From an uncultured Pedobacter sp. (lineage in GTDB: Bacteria > Bacteroidota > Bacteroidia > Sphingobacteriales > Sphingobacteriaceae), in assembly GCA_946478755.1 (NCBI GenBank), contig CAMLDJ010000366.1:1-5271 (forward strand): a DNA stretch of 5,271 nucleotides, read 5' to 3'. The position numbers and the translations under genes are program-made. Below, one piece after another: positions 1-5,271 of this stretch (positions within the stretch are counted from its first letter, which is position 1; each line of letters starts with the position of its first letter). The notes below the pieces were generated by a model, which had not been told where the DNA came from, ran no database searches, and saw nothing but the letters and a program-made list of their open reading frames with translations.

Positions 1-15
1 ACGATATTAGCTTCC
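1..15 (+). other. Probable remnant of Illumina P7 arm plus index (artefact)
   Basis: These 15 bases directly precede an exact Read 2 adapter. In an Illumina library the adapter is preceded by the P7 arm, which ends ACGAGAT, and then an index. Bases 1-7 read acgatat, one mismatch from that ending, and bases 8-15 (tagcttcc) have the length of an 8-nt i7 index. The fit is good but short, so this is an inference. The bases do not continue the neighbouring nuclease gene and should be treated as non-genomic. Confidence 0.55.
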
Positions 16-49
16 GTGACTGGAGTTCAGACGTGTGCTCTTCCGATCT
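16..49 (+). other. Illumina TruSeq Read 2 adapter (vector/adapter contamination)
   Basis: All 34 bases, from gtgactggag to gctcttccgatct, match the standard TruSeq Read 2 (index-side) adapter with no mismatch, in the orientation that reads into the insert. The sequence is synthetic and has no biological role. Genomic sequence starts at base 50. The adapter explains why the nuclease gene stops abruptly here, and it shows that the contig end was built from untrimmed reads. Confidence 0.98.
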
Positions 50-688
50 AAAGTCCCTTAGCGAACTGTTTTTCCAGGTTTTCAACTGATCAGCCGAAGC
101 ATGATTAATGGCATTCGCGTATTCTGTATAACTCAGCTGCTGATACTCAATAAGCGATTCATCCCAAACCCTGTGCAGATTAGATTTTTCACCAAACCAG
201 GTTACATAAACCTTATTCCCACCCAGATCCTCTTTTCTTGCTGTATGCATAGGCTGATTTAAATCACCTACCAGATGAATTAACAAACGCATAGCCATTC
301 TTTTTTGATCGGCCGTGCTTTGCTTACTTTTAAGAATGGCCACCATCTCGGGAATCCTATTGTATACATTGGCGCCCTTATCCGTATCCAAAAAATTAAA
401 TACGGCCTGCTTATCCAGACCTGGGGGAAGGTTAACAAAATGCCAATTGTACAGGTAATCATAAGCGGGATCGGATTTAACGAAATCACCCCAGTTGCTC
501 GCCATAGCCAGGCTTTCATAACCGAGAACATCCCTTACGCCCTTTTTTGCCTTGCTGCTCAAATAGCTTTCTGCTACCTGCCCAACAATCCGATGTCCAA
601 GCATTCCCCAGGCACCGGCATTTAAGGGCATGTACAGGCCAAAGGCCAAAACCGTTATTGCACGAACCACACTTATATTCTTTCTCAT
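50..688 (-). CDS. S1/P1-family zinc nuclease, 3' end missing (partial)
   Basis: The reading frame opens at ATG 688-686 and runs 213 codons without a stop until it meets adapter at base 49. Residues 1-26 are a Sec signal peptide (MRKN, a hydrophobic core, then NAGA before W27), so the product is exported. S1/P1 enzymes are trinuclear-zinc endonucleases/3'-nucleotidases that cut single-stranded DNA and RNA. Cleavage after A26 makes W27 the mature N-terminus, which is itself a zinc ligand in this family. All nine expected ligands are visible: W27, H32 (WGMLGH), D68 (SNWGDF), H83 (WHFVN), H138, D142 and H148 (HLVGDLNQPMH), and H172 and D176 (NLHRVWD). The DLGGN motif is at 154-158. Family members are usually about 260 residues or more, so roughly the last 50 are lost to the contig end and not to mutation. 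The gene starts 51 nt after the lipoprotein stop and may be the third gene of the fumC unit. A role in nucleic-acid scavenging is inferred from the family. Confidence 0.94.
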
Positions 689-739
689 TTTATCAAAATA
701 TAATTAAATTCTTACCGGCACCCCGAAGTTGGTTTGCAG

Positions 740-1234
740 CTATAATTCTTTAGGATTGCAAGTGATTCTCTCCTTTAAAACCAGGTTACAGCTGCGCTGA
801 TTTCCTAAATCTTCCAGATGCAATCTGCCGGGCTCAGAAGATCTGATATAAAAAGCCTTTAGGTATCTTCCGATTTGATAGCAGCCGGACAGCTTCTGCT
901 TGTAGTTCGCTTTGGTGTAAGTGCCTGCCAGAAATAAACTATCTCCCCTTACTTCGTATACTCCCTTTGCATACTCCTTCCATATCCCGCCGTTGAAGCA
1001 GGAATCGGGATAATAGTTTACTTTAGAATGTGTGGTCAGATCAACGTAAAACGAATCGCAGGTAAATCTGAACTTGTGTTGCGTATAGTTCAACAGTTTA
1101 TCCACATTTGCTATACTGTCCTGGTTCCATACGCCCTGTAAAAAAGCTTCCCCCTCTCCCTGTACATCGGGTAACCTCCTGCACGAAACGGACACAAACA
1201 GAACAAGAAGCAGATAAAACATCAATTTCAGCAT
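740..1234 (-). CDS. Small lipoprotein of unknown function, possible lipocalin-like fold
   Basis: This gene encodes 164 residues from ATG 1234-1232. Residues 1-17 form a short hydrophobic signal (MLKLMFYLLLVLF) ending in SVS before C18, a good signal peptidase II lipobox, so a lipid-anchored envelope protein is expected. The +2 and +3 residues are Arg-Arg, and no acidic surface-export signal follows. The mature part alternates short hydrophobic and polar stretches (LQGVWNQD at 32-39, HKFRFTCDSFYVDL at 53-66, VYEVRGDSLFLAGTY at 92-106, KAFYIRS at 126-132). This suggests an all-beta barrel like small lipocalin-type lipoproteins, but that is an inference from pattern only. Five cysteines lie in the mature chain (59, 79, 118, 149, 159), which could form disulfides. 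I do not recognise the family. It lies 16 nt after the fumC stop and 51 nt before the nuclease, so co-transcription is likely. An internal ATG at codon 5 is possible, but it would shorten the signal peptide. Confidence 0.82.
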   Translation of the reverse strand: MLKLMFYLLLVLFVSVSCRRLPDVQGEGEAFLQGVWNQDSIANVDKLLNYTQHKFRFTCDSFYVDLTTHSKVNYYPDSCFNGGIWKEYAKGVYEVRGDSLFLAGTYTKANYKQKLSGCYQIGRYLKAFYIRSSEPGRLHLEDLGNQRSCNLVLKERITCNPKEL

Positions 1235-1250
1235 ACCTAAAACCCGGTGC

Positions 1251-2648
1251 TTATTTTAAACTGCCTACCATATCTTCCGGACGAACCCATTCATCAAACT
1301 GCGCGCCGGTCAGCAAACCCAGCTCAATTGCGGCATCTCTTAACGTTTTATGTTCTTTATGCGCTTTCTTCGCGATCTTTGCGGCATTCTCGTACCCAAC
1401 ATGCGGGTTTAATGCGGTGACCAGCATTAAGGAGTTCTCCAGGTGTTTTTTTATCTCAGGAAGGTTTGGAAGAATCCCGGCAGCACAATGGTCATTAAAT
1501 GAAACGCATGCATCGCCGATCAAACGGCCGGATTGCAAAACATTAGCTGCAATTAACGGCTTAAATACATTCAATTCAAAATGTCCTGTAGCTCCGCCGA
1601 TACTGACGGCGACATCATTTCCGATTACCTGAGCACAAACCATTGTCAGCGCTTCGGGTTGTGTAGGATTGACCTTACCTGGCATAATAGAGGATCCAGG
1701 TTCGTTATCAGGAATAATGATTTCGCCAATGCCCGAACGCGGACCGGAGCTCAACATCCTTACATCATTGGCAACCTTCATTAAAGAAACAGCCACGCGC
1801 TTGTAAGCACCCGAAAGCTCAACCATTGCATCATGTGCAGCTAAGGCTTCAAATTTATTTGGAGCGGTTACAAAAGGCAGTCCTGTCAATTCTGCAATCT
1901 TTCTTGCTACCAGTACATCATATCCTTTCGGCGTGTTCAGACCAGTACCAACCGCCGTGCCTCCTAAAGCCAGCTCGCTGATCATTGCCAAAGCATTCTT
2001 AATTGCCCTGATCCCGTTGCTGATCTGCTGCGCATAACCAGAAAACTCCTGTCCAAGTGTTAAAGGAGTAGCGTCCATAAAGTGAGTACGTCCTGTTTTA
2101 ACGATATCAGCAAATTCTTCAGATTTTGCCACAAGTGTTTTATGTAATTTCTCTAAGCCTGGAAGTGTAACTTCAACGGCCTGTTTATAGGCTGCAATAT
2201 GCATTGCAGTAGGATAAGTATCGTTAGAAGATTGTGACTTATTTACATCGTCATTGGGATGCAGCACTTTTTTATCATCAGCCAGACCACCACCATTTAA
2301 AACGTGTGCACGATGCGCAATAACCTCATTGGCATTCATGTTACTTTGTGTACCTGAACCTGTTTGCCAGATCACCAGCGGGAACTGGACATCCAGACTA
2401 CCTGCGATTACTTCATCGCAAGCCTGTGCAATTAAAGACGCTTTATCCTGCGATAAAACACCGAGTTCAGTATTGGCCAGTGCAGCTGCCTTTTTCAAAT
2501 ACCCAAATGCATGAATGATCTCTTTTGGCATGGAGGCCTCAGGACCAATTTTAAAGTTATTCCTTGAACGTTCAGTTTGCGCACCCCAATATTTATCAGC
2601 AGGTACCTGCACTTCACCCATCGTATCGTGTTCGGTTCTAAAATTCAT
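1251..2648 (-). CDS. fumC: Class II fumarate hydratase (fumarase C)
   Basis: This complete 465-residue enzyme catalyses reversible hydration of fumarate to L-malate in the cytoplasmic TCA cycle. It belongs to the iron-independent class II type, a homotetramer of the aspartase/fumarase superfamily. The N-terminus ([14 protein letters not shown], then [14 protein letters not shown]) is the standard opening of the family and fixes the start at ATG 2648-2646. Visible active-site elements are [10 protein letters not shown] at 96-105, [11 protein letters not shown] at 140-150, [10 protein letters not shown] at 186-195 with H190 as the conserved histidine, and the signature loop [11 protein letters not shown] at 318-328. 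In that loop S319 matches the catalytic serine and K325 the conserved lysine. The C-terminal [12 protein letters not shown] matches the family ending. Length is normal. The related lyases aspartase and argininosuccinate lyase are less likely given the close match along the whole chain. One position, H356 in GHFELNVF, is usually Asn. It is probably the first gene of a unit with the downstream lipoprotein and nuclease. Confidence 0.98.
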   Translation of the reverse strand: MNFRTEHDTMGEVQVPADKYWGAQTERSRNNFKIGPEASMPKEIIHAFGYLKKAAALANTELGVLSQDKASLIAQACDEVIAGSLDVQFPLVIWQTGSGTQSNMNANEVIAHRAHVLNGGGLADDKKVLHPNDDVNKSQSSNDTYPTAMHIAAYKQAVEVTLPGLEKLHKTLVAKSEEFADIVKTGRTHFMDATPLTLGQEFSGYAQQISNGIRAIKNALAMISELALGGTAVGTGLNTPKGYDVLVARKIAELTGLPFVTAPNKFEALAAHDAMVELSGAYKRVAVSLMKVANDVRMLSSGPRSGIGEIIIPDNEPGSSIMPGKVNPTQPEALTMVCAQVIGNDVAVSIGGATGHFELNVFKPLIAANVLQSGRLIGDACVSFNDHCAAGILPNLPEIKKHLENSLMLVTALNPHVGYENAAKIAKKAHKEHKTLRDAAIELGLLTGAQFDEWVRPEDMVGSLK

Positions 2649-2669
2649 AGTATTCTATTTTTCTTGTCG

Positions 2670-2677
2670 CAAATTTA
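2670..2677 (-). promoter_or_regulatory. Candidate -7 box (TAnnTTTG) for fumC
   Basis: On the minus strand these bases read TAAATTTG, a perfect match to the Bacteroidota sigma-A -7 consensus TAnnTTTG. They lie 21 nt upstream of the fumC ATG, which would give a very short leader of about 15 nt. A TTG that could serve as a -33 element is at 2692-2694, but the 14-nt spacer is shorter than the usual 17-23, so the promoter is only partly supported. No Shine-Dalgarno sequence precedes the ATG, as is common in this phylum. Confidence 0.42.
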
Positions 2678-2744
2678 AGGTTTTTGTGTCTCAATGAGCT
2701 GCATTTATCTAATTAATAAACCATAAAGCATACAATGTTTAAAA

Positions 2745-2763
2745 CTCTTTTACGTTCAAAGAG
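2745..2763. repeat. Short inverted repeat in the divergent intergenic region
   Basis: CTCTTT at 2745-2750 and AAAGAG at 2758-2763 form a perfect 6-bp inverted repeat around a 7-nt spacer (tacgttc). It sits between the divergent starts of fumC and the serine hydrolase, just upstream of the possible hydrolase -7 box. A binding site for a dimeric regulator is one reading. A repeat this short in AT-rich DNA may also be chance, and there is no T-run after it to suggest a terminator. Confidence 0.28.
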
Positions 2764-2774
2764 GTAAAAATCCT

Positions 2775-2782
2775 TAATTTTC
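2775..2782 (+). promoter_or_regulatory. Weak candidate -7 box for the serine hydrolase
   Basis: TAATTTTC matches the Bacteroidota TAnnTTTG consensus except for its last base. It ends 28 nt before the preferred ATG at 2811. A degenerate -33 element (TTC at 2755-2757, consensus TTG) lies 17 nt upstream. The AT-rich background makes such matches common, so the call is tentative. Confidence 0.22.
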
Positions 2783-2810
2783 CGCTTTTTAAACCTGTAT
2801 CGCATTGTTC

Positions 2811-4043
2811 ATGAAGTTTCGTCTGCTAACTATAGTCTTATCCCTAACCATTTTATCCCTCTCATCTTGTTCAAGTACTGAAGAAAAAGCTAAAAAAGCA
2901 GCTGCCGATAAAAAGGTAAGAGTCCCTCAGGACGACAAAGCTGATAGTTTATTGTTGGTATATAATCCGGCAAAAGGGGACAAATGGATCGCGGGGTTTG
3001 TACAGGAGCTTCATAAAAAATATGGCTTTAATGGAAATATGCTTGTAGCAAAGGGCGATAAAATAATTTACGAAAAGGCAATAGGCTGGGCTGACTATTT
3101 ACACCGCGACAGCCTGAAGATTAACTCCGAATTTGAACTGGCATCAATTACCAAAACCTTTACGGGTGTTGCTATCATGCAGTTGGTTGAAGCCGGAAAG
3201 TTAAATCTAACAGACAATGTAAAAAAGTTCTATCCCAATTTTCCTTACGATGGAATAACCATACAACTGCTGCTGTCACACCGAAGCGGAATGATGAATT
3301 ATGTTTATTTCATCGACGATATTTGGCGGAAGGAAAAGCGCACCATGAAAAAAGGGGTATCCAACCAGGAAGTGATGCAGATCATTGCAGACAAAAAACC
3401 TAATCCTTATACCAAACCAGACCGGCTATTCCACTACAATAATTCCAACTTCATGGTGTTGGCTTCAATTGTAGAAAAAGTAACAGGCAAACGCTTCTCG
3501 CAATACATGATGGAGAATATATTTAAGCCTGCCGGAATGAAACATACACATGTATATTCCACAACGGAATATGAAAAGATCCCGGTTGATGTAGTGGGCC
3601 ATGACCGCACCTGGCGTTATTCCGTAGTTCAAAACTTTTTAGACGGCCCCGTGGGGGACAAAGGTATTTACAGCACCCTGCACGACCTGGTCCTGTACGA
3701 TAAGTATTTAAAAAATGGCAGGCTCCTCACGGAAAAGAGCCTGGATTCTGCTTATAAAGGTCGTAATAAGCCTGTCAACGGGCATTTTAATTATGGCTAC
3801 GGATGGCGCATCTTTGACGGAGACAAAGATAGAAAGGTAGTCTATCATACTGGTTGGTGGCATGGATTCAGACACATTTATGTGCGCGATATTCAGAAGG
3901 ACATCGTTGTGATATTCCTCGGCAACTTAACCAACGGGAGTCTGATGCACCTTGATGAACTTTACAGGCATTTGGGGATGCCGATCATTCGAAAAGGAGC
4001 ATATTCCGGATCAGGCTCTTTACCTGGCAGTGATGAAGATTAA
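2811..4043 (+). CDS. Lipoprotein serine hydrolase, class C beta-lactamase/PBP4* family
   Basis: ATG 2811 gives a 410-residue protein. A TTG two codons upstream is in frame, but the ATG gives the cleaner signal peptide. Residues 1-19 (MKFRLLTIVLSLTILSLSS) followed by C20 are a lipoprotein signal, and a charged Lys/Glu/Asp-rich linker (about 21-46) separates the lipid anchor from the catalytic domain. The Beta-lactamase domain (Pfam PF00144 type) spans about 55-375. It shows the three expected motifs: SITK at 112-115 with nucleophile S112 and base K115, YNN at 209-211, and HTG at 346-348 in place of the KTG of true AmpC enzymes. GDKGIYST at 282-289 is another typical family segment. HTG is common in D-aminopeptidases, esterases and DD-carboxypeptidase-like members, so cell-wall peptide or ester hydrolysis in the periplasm is more likely than antibiotic resistance. 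The substrate cannot be read from sequence. The C-terminal tail (about 397-410) is Gly/Ser-rich and ends in Asp-Glu-Asp. The gene is divergent from fumC and convergent with recG, so it is probably monocistronic. Confidence 0.94.
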   Translation: MKFRLLTIVLSLTILSLSSCSSTEEKAKKAAADKKVRVPQDDKADSLLLVYNPAKGDKWIAGFVQELHKKYGFNGNMLVAKGDKIIYEKAIGWADYLHRDSLKINSEFELASITKTFTGVAIMQLVEAGKLNLTDNVKKFYPNFPYDGITIQLLLSHRSGMMNYVYFIDDIWRKEKRTMKKGVSNQEVMQIIADKKPNPYTKPDRLFHYNNSNFMVLASIVEKVTGKRFSQYMMENIFKPAGMKHTHVYSTTEYEKIPVDVVGHDRTWRYSVVQNFLDGPVGDKGIYSTLHDLVLYDKYLKNGRLLTEKSLDSAYKGRNKPVNGHFNYGYGWRIFDGDKDRKVVYHTGWWHGFRHIYVRDIQKDIVVIFLGNLTNGSLMHLDELYRHLGMPIIRKGAYSGSGSLPGSDED

Positions 4044-5271
4044 TCAGGAAATTTTGTCGAACGCAATCCCGCTTCGCCGCTTAGCAAGATAGGTTTTTAG
4101 CAGGCTATTTTCAGGCAGGTCCAAATGCGGATCTGCTGCCAATACTTCAATCACCGTATTGCGGGCTTCCTGCAAAATCAGCTGATCTTTTGCAAGGTCA
4201 GCCAGCTTCAATTCAAGTACGCCACTTTGCTGTGTTCCTGTAATATCTCCAGGCCCGCGAAGCTGCAGATCTATCTCAGAAATCTCAAATCCATTATTGG
4301 TTTTCACCATTGTTTCCAGACGCAGTTTCCCCTCGGCACTCAGCTTATTGCCCGACATCAAGATACAGAAAGAATGCTCCGCGCCGCGCCCAACGCGGCC
4401 CCGCAACTGATGCAATTGGGAAAGTCCAAACCGCTCTGCATTCTCTATGACCATTACCGAAGCATTCGGCACATTAACGCCCACCTCAATCACAGTAGTA
4501 GCCACCATGATATGACTCTTTCCATCAATAAATTGCTGCATCTCGTATTGTTTATCTGCGTTGCTCATCTTACCATGGACGATGCTAATCTGATATTCAG
4601 GCCGTGGAAACTGGTAGCTCATCTGTTCAATACCCGCTTCCAGGTGCAAAAGATCGAGCTTCTCACTTTCTTTAATCAGCGGATATACCACATATACCTG
4701 TCGTCCTTTAGCAATTTCCTGCTTCATAAAACCAAACATTCTCAGGCGCTGCCCTTCAAACAAATGTTTTGTTTCAATAGGCTTCCTGCCCCGGGGTAAT
4801 TCGTCAATCACAGACACATCCAGATCTCCGTACAAAGTCATGGCCAATGTCCGTGGAATCGGCGTAGCAGTCATAACCAGTATATGTGGAGGCACAATAT
4901 TCTTGCGCCATAGCTTGGCCCGTTGCTCTACGCCAAACCGATGCTGTTCATCTATTACGACCAGGCCAAGGTTTTTAAAGACCACTTTATCTTCAATCAA
5001 TGCATGAGTACCAACCAGGATATCGATTTCTCCCGATTCCAATGCGGCATGCAACTGTGTCCTCTGCTTCTTGGTTGTACTTCCTGTAAGTATGGCAACA
5101 TTCACCAGACGCCCCTTCAACAGGGAAGTGATGGACTCATAGTGCTGCCGTGCCAATATTTCAGTAGGAGCCATCATACAAGCCTGGTAGCCGTTGTCGC
5201 TGGCTAGCAGCATGCTCATCAAGGCTACCGCTGTCTTACCACTACGCGCCCCTGCAAGTCGGAGAAAATCC
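4044..5271 (-). CDS. recG: ATP-dependent DNA helicase RecG, C-terminal part (5' end outside window)
   Basis: The frame is open from the window edge to TGA 4046-4044, about 409 codons, or the last 60% of a protein usually near 700 residues. RecG is a superfamily 2 translocase that reverses stalled forks and migrates Holliday junctions. Helicase motifs appear in order: GKT of Walker A (5240-5232), APTEILA (motif Ia, near 5170), DEQHRFGVEQR (motif II, DEQH at 4941-4952), MTATPIPRTLA (motif III, near 4860), HGKMS (near 4570), ATTVIEVGVNVP (motif V, near 4490) and QLRGRVGRG (motif VI, near 4400). LRGPGDITGTQQSG (near 4250) matches the RecG-specific GPG...GT.QSG segment, which separates it from Mfd and PriA. 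The N-terminal wedge domain is off the window. The TTG and ATG codons at 5222-5217 are not starts, because conserved helicase sequence continues upstream. Walker A itself is abnormal (AGARSGKT where QGDVGSGKT is expected), probably from error at the contig end. The stop codon abuts that of the convergent hydrolase. Confidence 0.97.
   Translation of the reverse strand, partial: DFLRLAGARSGKTAVALMSMLLASDNGYQACMMAPTEILARQHYESITSLLKGRLVNVAILTGSTTKKQRTQLHAALESGEIDILVGTHALIEDKVVFKNLGLVVIDEQHRFGVEQRAKLWRKNIVPPHILVMTATPIPRTLAMTLYGDLDVSVIDELPRGRKPIETKHLFEGQRLRMFGFMKQEIAKGRQVYVVYPLIKESEKLDLLHLEAGIEQMSYQFPRPEYQISIVHGKMSNADKQYEMQQFIDGKSHIMVATTVIEVGVNVPNASVMVIENAERFGLSQLHQLRGRVGRGAEHSFCILMSGNKLSAEGKLRLETMVKTNNGFEISEIDLQLRGPGDITGTQQSGVLELKLADLAKDQLILQEARNTVIEVLAADPHLDLPENSLLKTYLAKRRSGIAFDKIS

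Noticed and set aside
280..531. Minus-strand open frame of 83 codons inside the nuclease region
   Set aside because: The overlapping frame encodes the S1/P1 nuclease with all zinc ligands. This one is an out-of-frame shadow.
1108..1632. Plus-strand open frame (174 codons) across the lipoprotein and fumC ends
   Set aside because: It spans two real genes on the other strand, has Cys/Ser/Pro-rich composition and matches no family, so it is a shadow.
2805..2813. TTG at 2805 as the start of the serine hydrolase
   Set aside because: It adds only two residues before an ATG that gives a textbook lipoprotein signal peptide, and neither codon has a Shine-Dalgarno sequence to favour it.
2811..4043. 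Antibiotic-resistance beta-lactamase
   Set aside because: The third motif is HTG and not KTG, and the protein is a lipid-anchored, PBP4*/esterase-like family member. Nothing in the context (mobile element, ampR-like regulator) suggests resistance.
4044..4100. Rho-independent terminator at the hydrolase/recG junction
   Set aside because: The GC-rich stretch near 4066-4082 contains mainly a direct repeat-like pattern (gcgg) and no stable stem followed by a T-run on either strand.
4125..4799. Long plus-strand open frame (224 codons) opposite recG
   Set aside because: It lies wholly antisense to a strongly conserved helicase region. Its translation is rich in His, Cys and Gln without any recognisable domain, as expected for a shadow frame.
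5217..5222. TTG/ATG near 5220 as the true start of a short RecG-like protein
   Set aside because: Conserved helicase sequence, including GKT of Walker A, continues upstream in the same frame to the window edge, so this is an internal position of recG.
5254..5264. Bases caagtcggag at the right end as an MGI/BGI adapter start
   Set aside because: Nine bases match the beginning of that adapter, but the following bases diverge, the other end carries an Illumina adapter, and the RecG coding sequence for Gln-Leu-Leu-Arg naturally gives a similar string.
1..5271. Novel defence, mobile or RNA-based system
   Set aside because: All coding sequence is accounted for by five conserved or lipoprotein genes. 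There is no repeat array, integrase or transposase, tRNA or large structured noncoding stretch, and no gap exceeds 162 nt between genes.

Overview
This window looks like a piece of a draft assembly from a Bacteroidota bacterium. Sphingobacteriaceae (Pedobacter-like) is my best guess. The reasons are the protein flavour of FumC and RecG, Bacteroidota-style lipoprotein signals, the lack of Shine-Dalgarno sequences before the start codons, and a perfect TAnnTTTG -7 promoter box upstream of fumC. The genus is an inference and was not tested by any search.

Layout from left to right. Bases 1-49 are not genomic: 16-49 match the Illumina TruSeq Read 2 adapter exactly, and 1-15 fit the end of the P7 arm plus an index. 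Real sequence begins at base 50, inside a minus-strand S1/P1-family nuclease gene (50-688) whose 3' end is missing. Next come a minus-strand gene for a small lipoprotein of unknown function (740-1234) and a complete class II fumarase, fumC (1251-2648, minus). These three genes are co-directional with gaps of 16 and 51 nt and probably form one transcription unit, fumC first. A 162-nt divergent intergenic region (2649-2810) holds the candidate promoters and a small inverted repeat. A plus-strand lipoprotein serine hydrolase of the class C beta-lactamase/PBP4* family follows (2811-4043). It is convergent with the 3' part of recG (4044-5271, minus), and the two stop codons abut with no base between them. 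The recG 5' part lies beyond the window, and its last 40 or so visible bases, over the Walker A motif, look corrupted.

Functionally this is ordinary chromosomal content: a TCA-cycle enzyme, two envelope lipoproteins, a secreted nuclease and a DNA-repair helicase. There is no RNA gene, mobile element, CRISPR array or phage gene, and I see no new biological system. The strongest unexpected signal is technical: adapter at the left end and a damaged motif at the right end, so neither terminal truncation should be read as biology.
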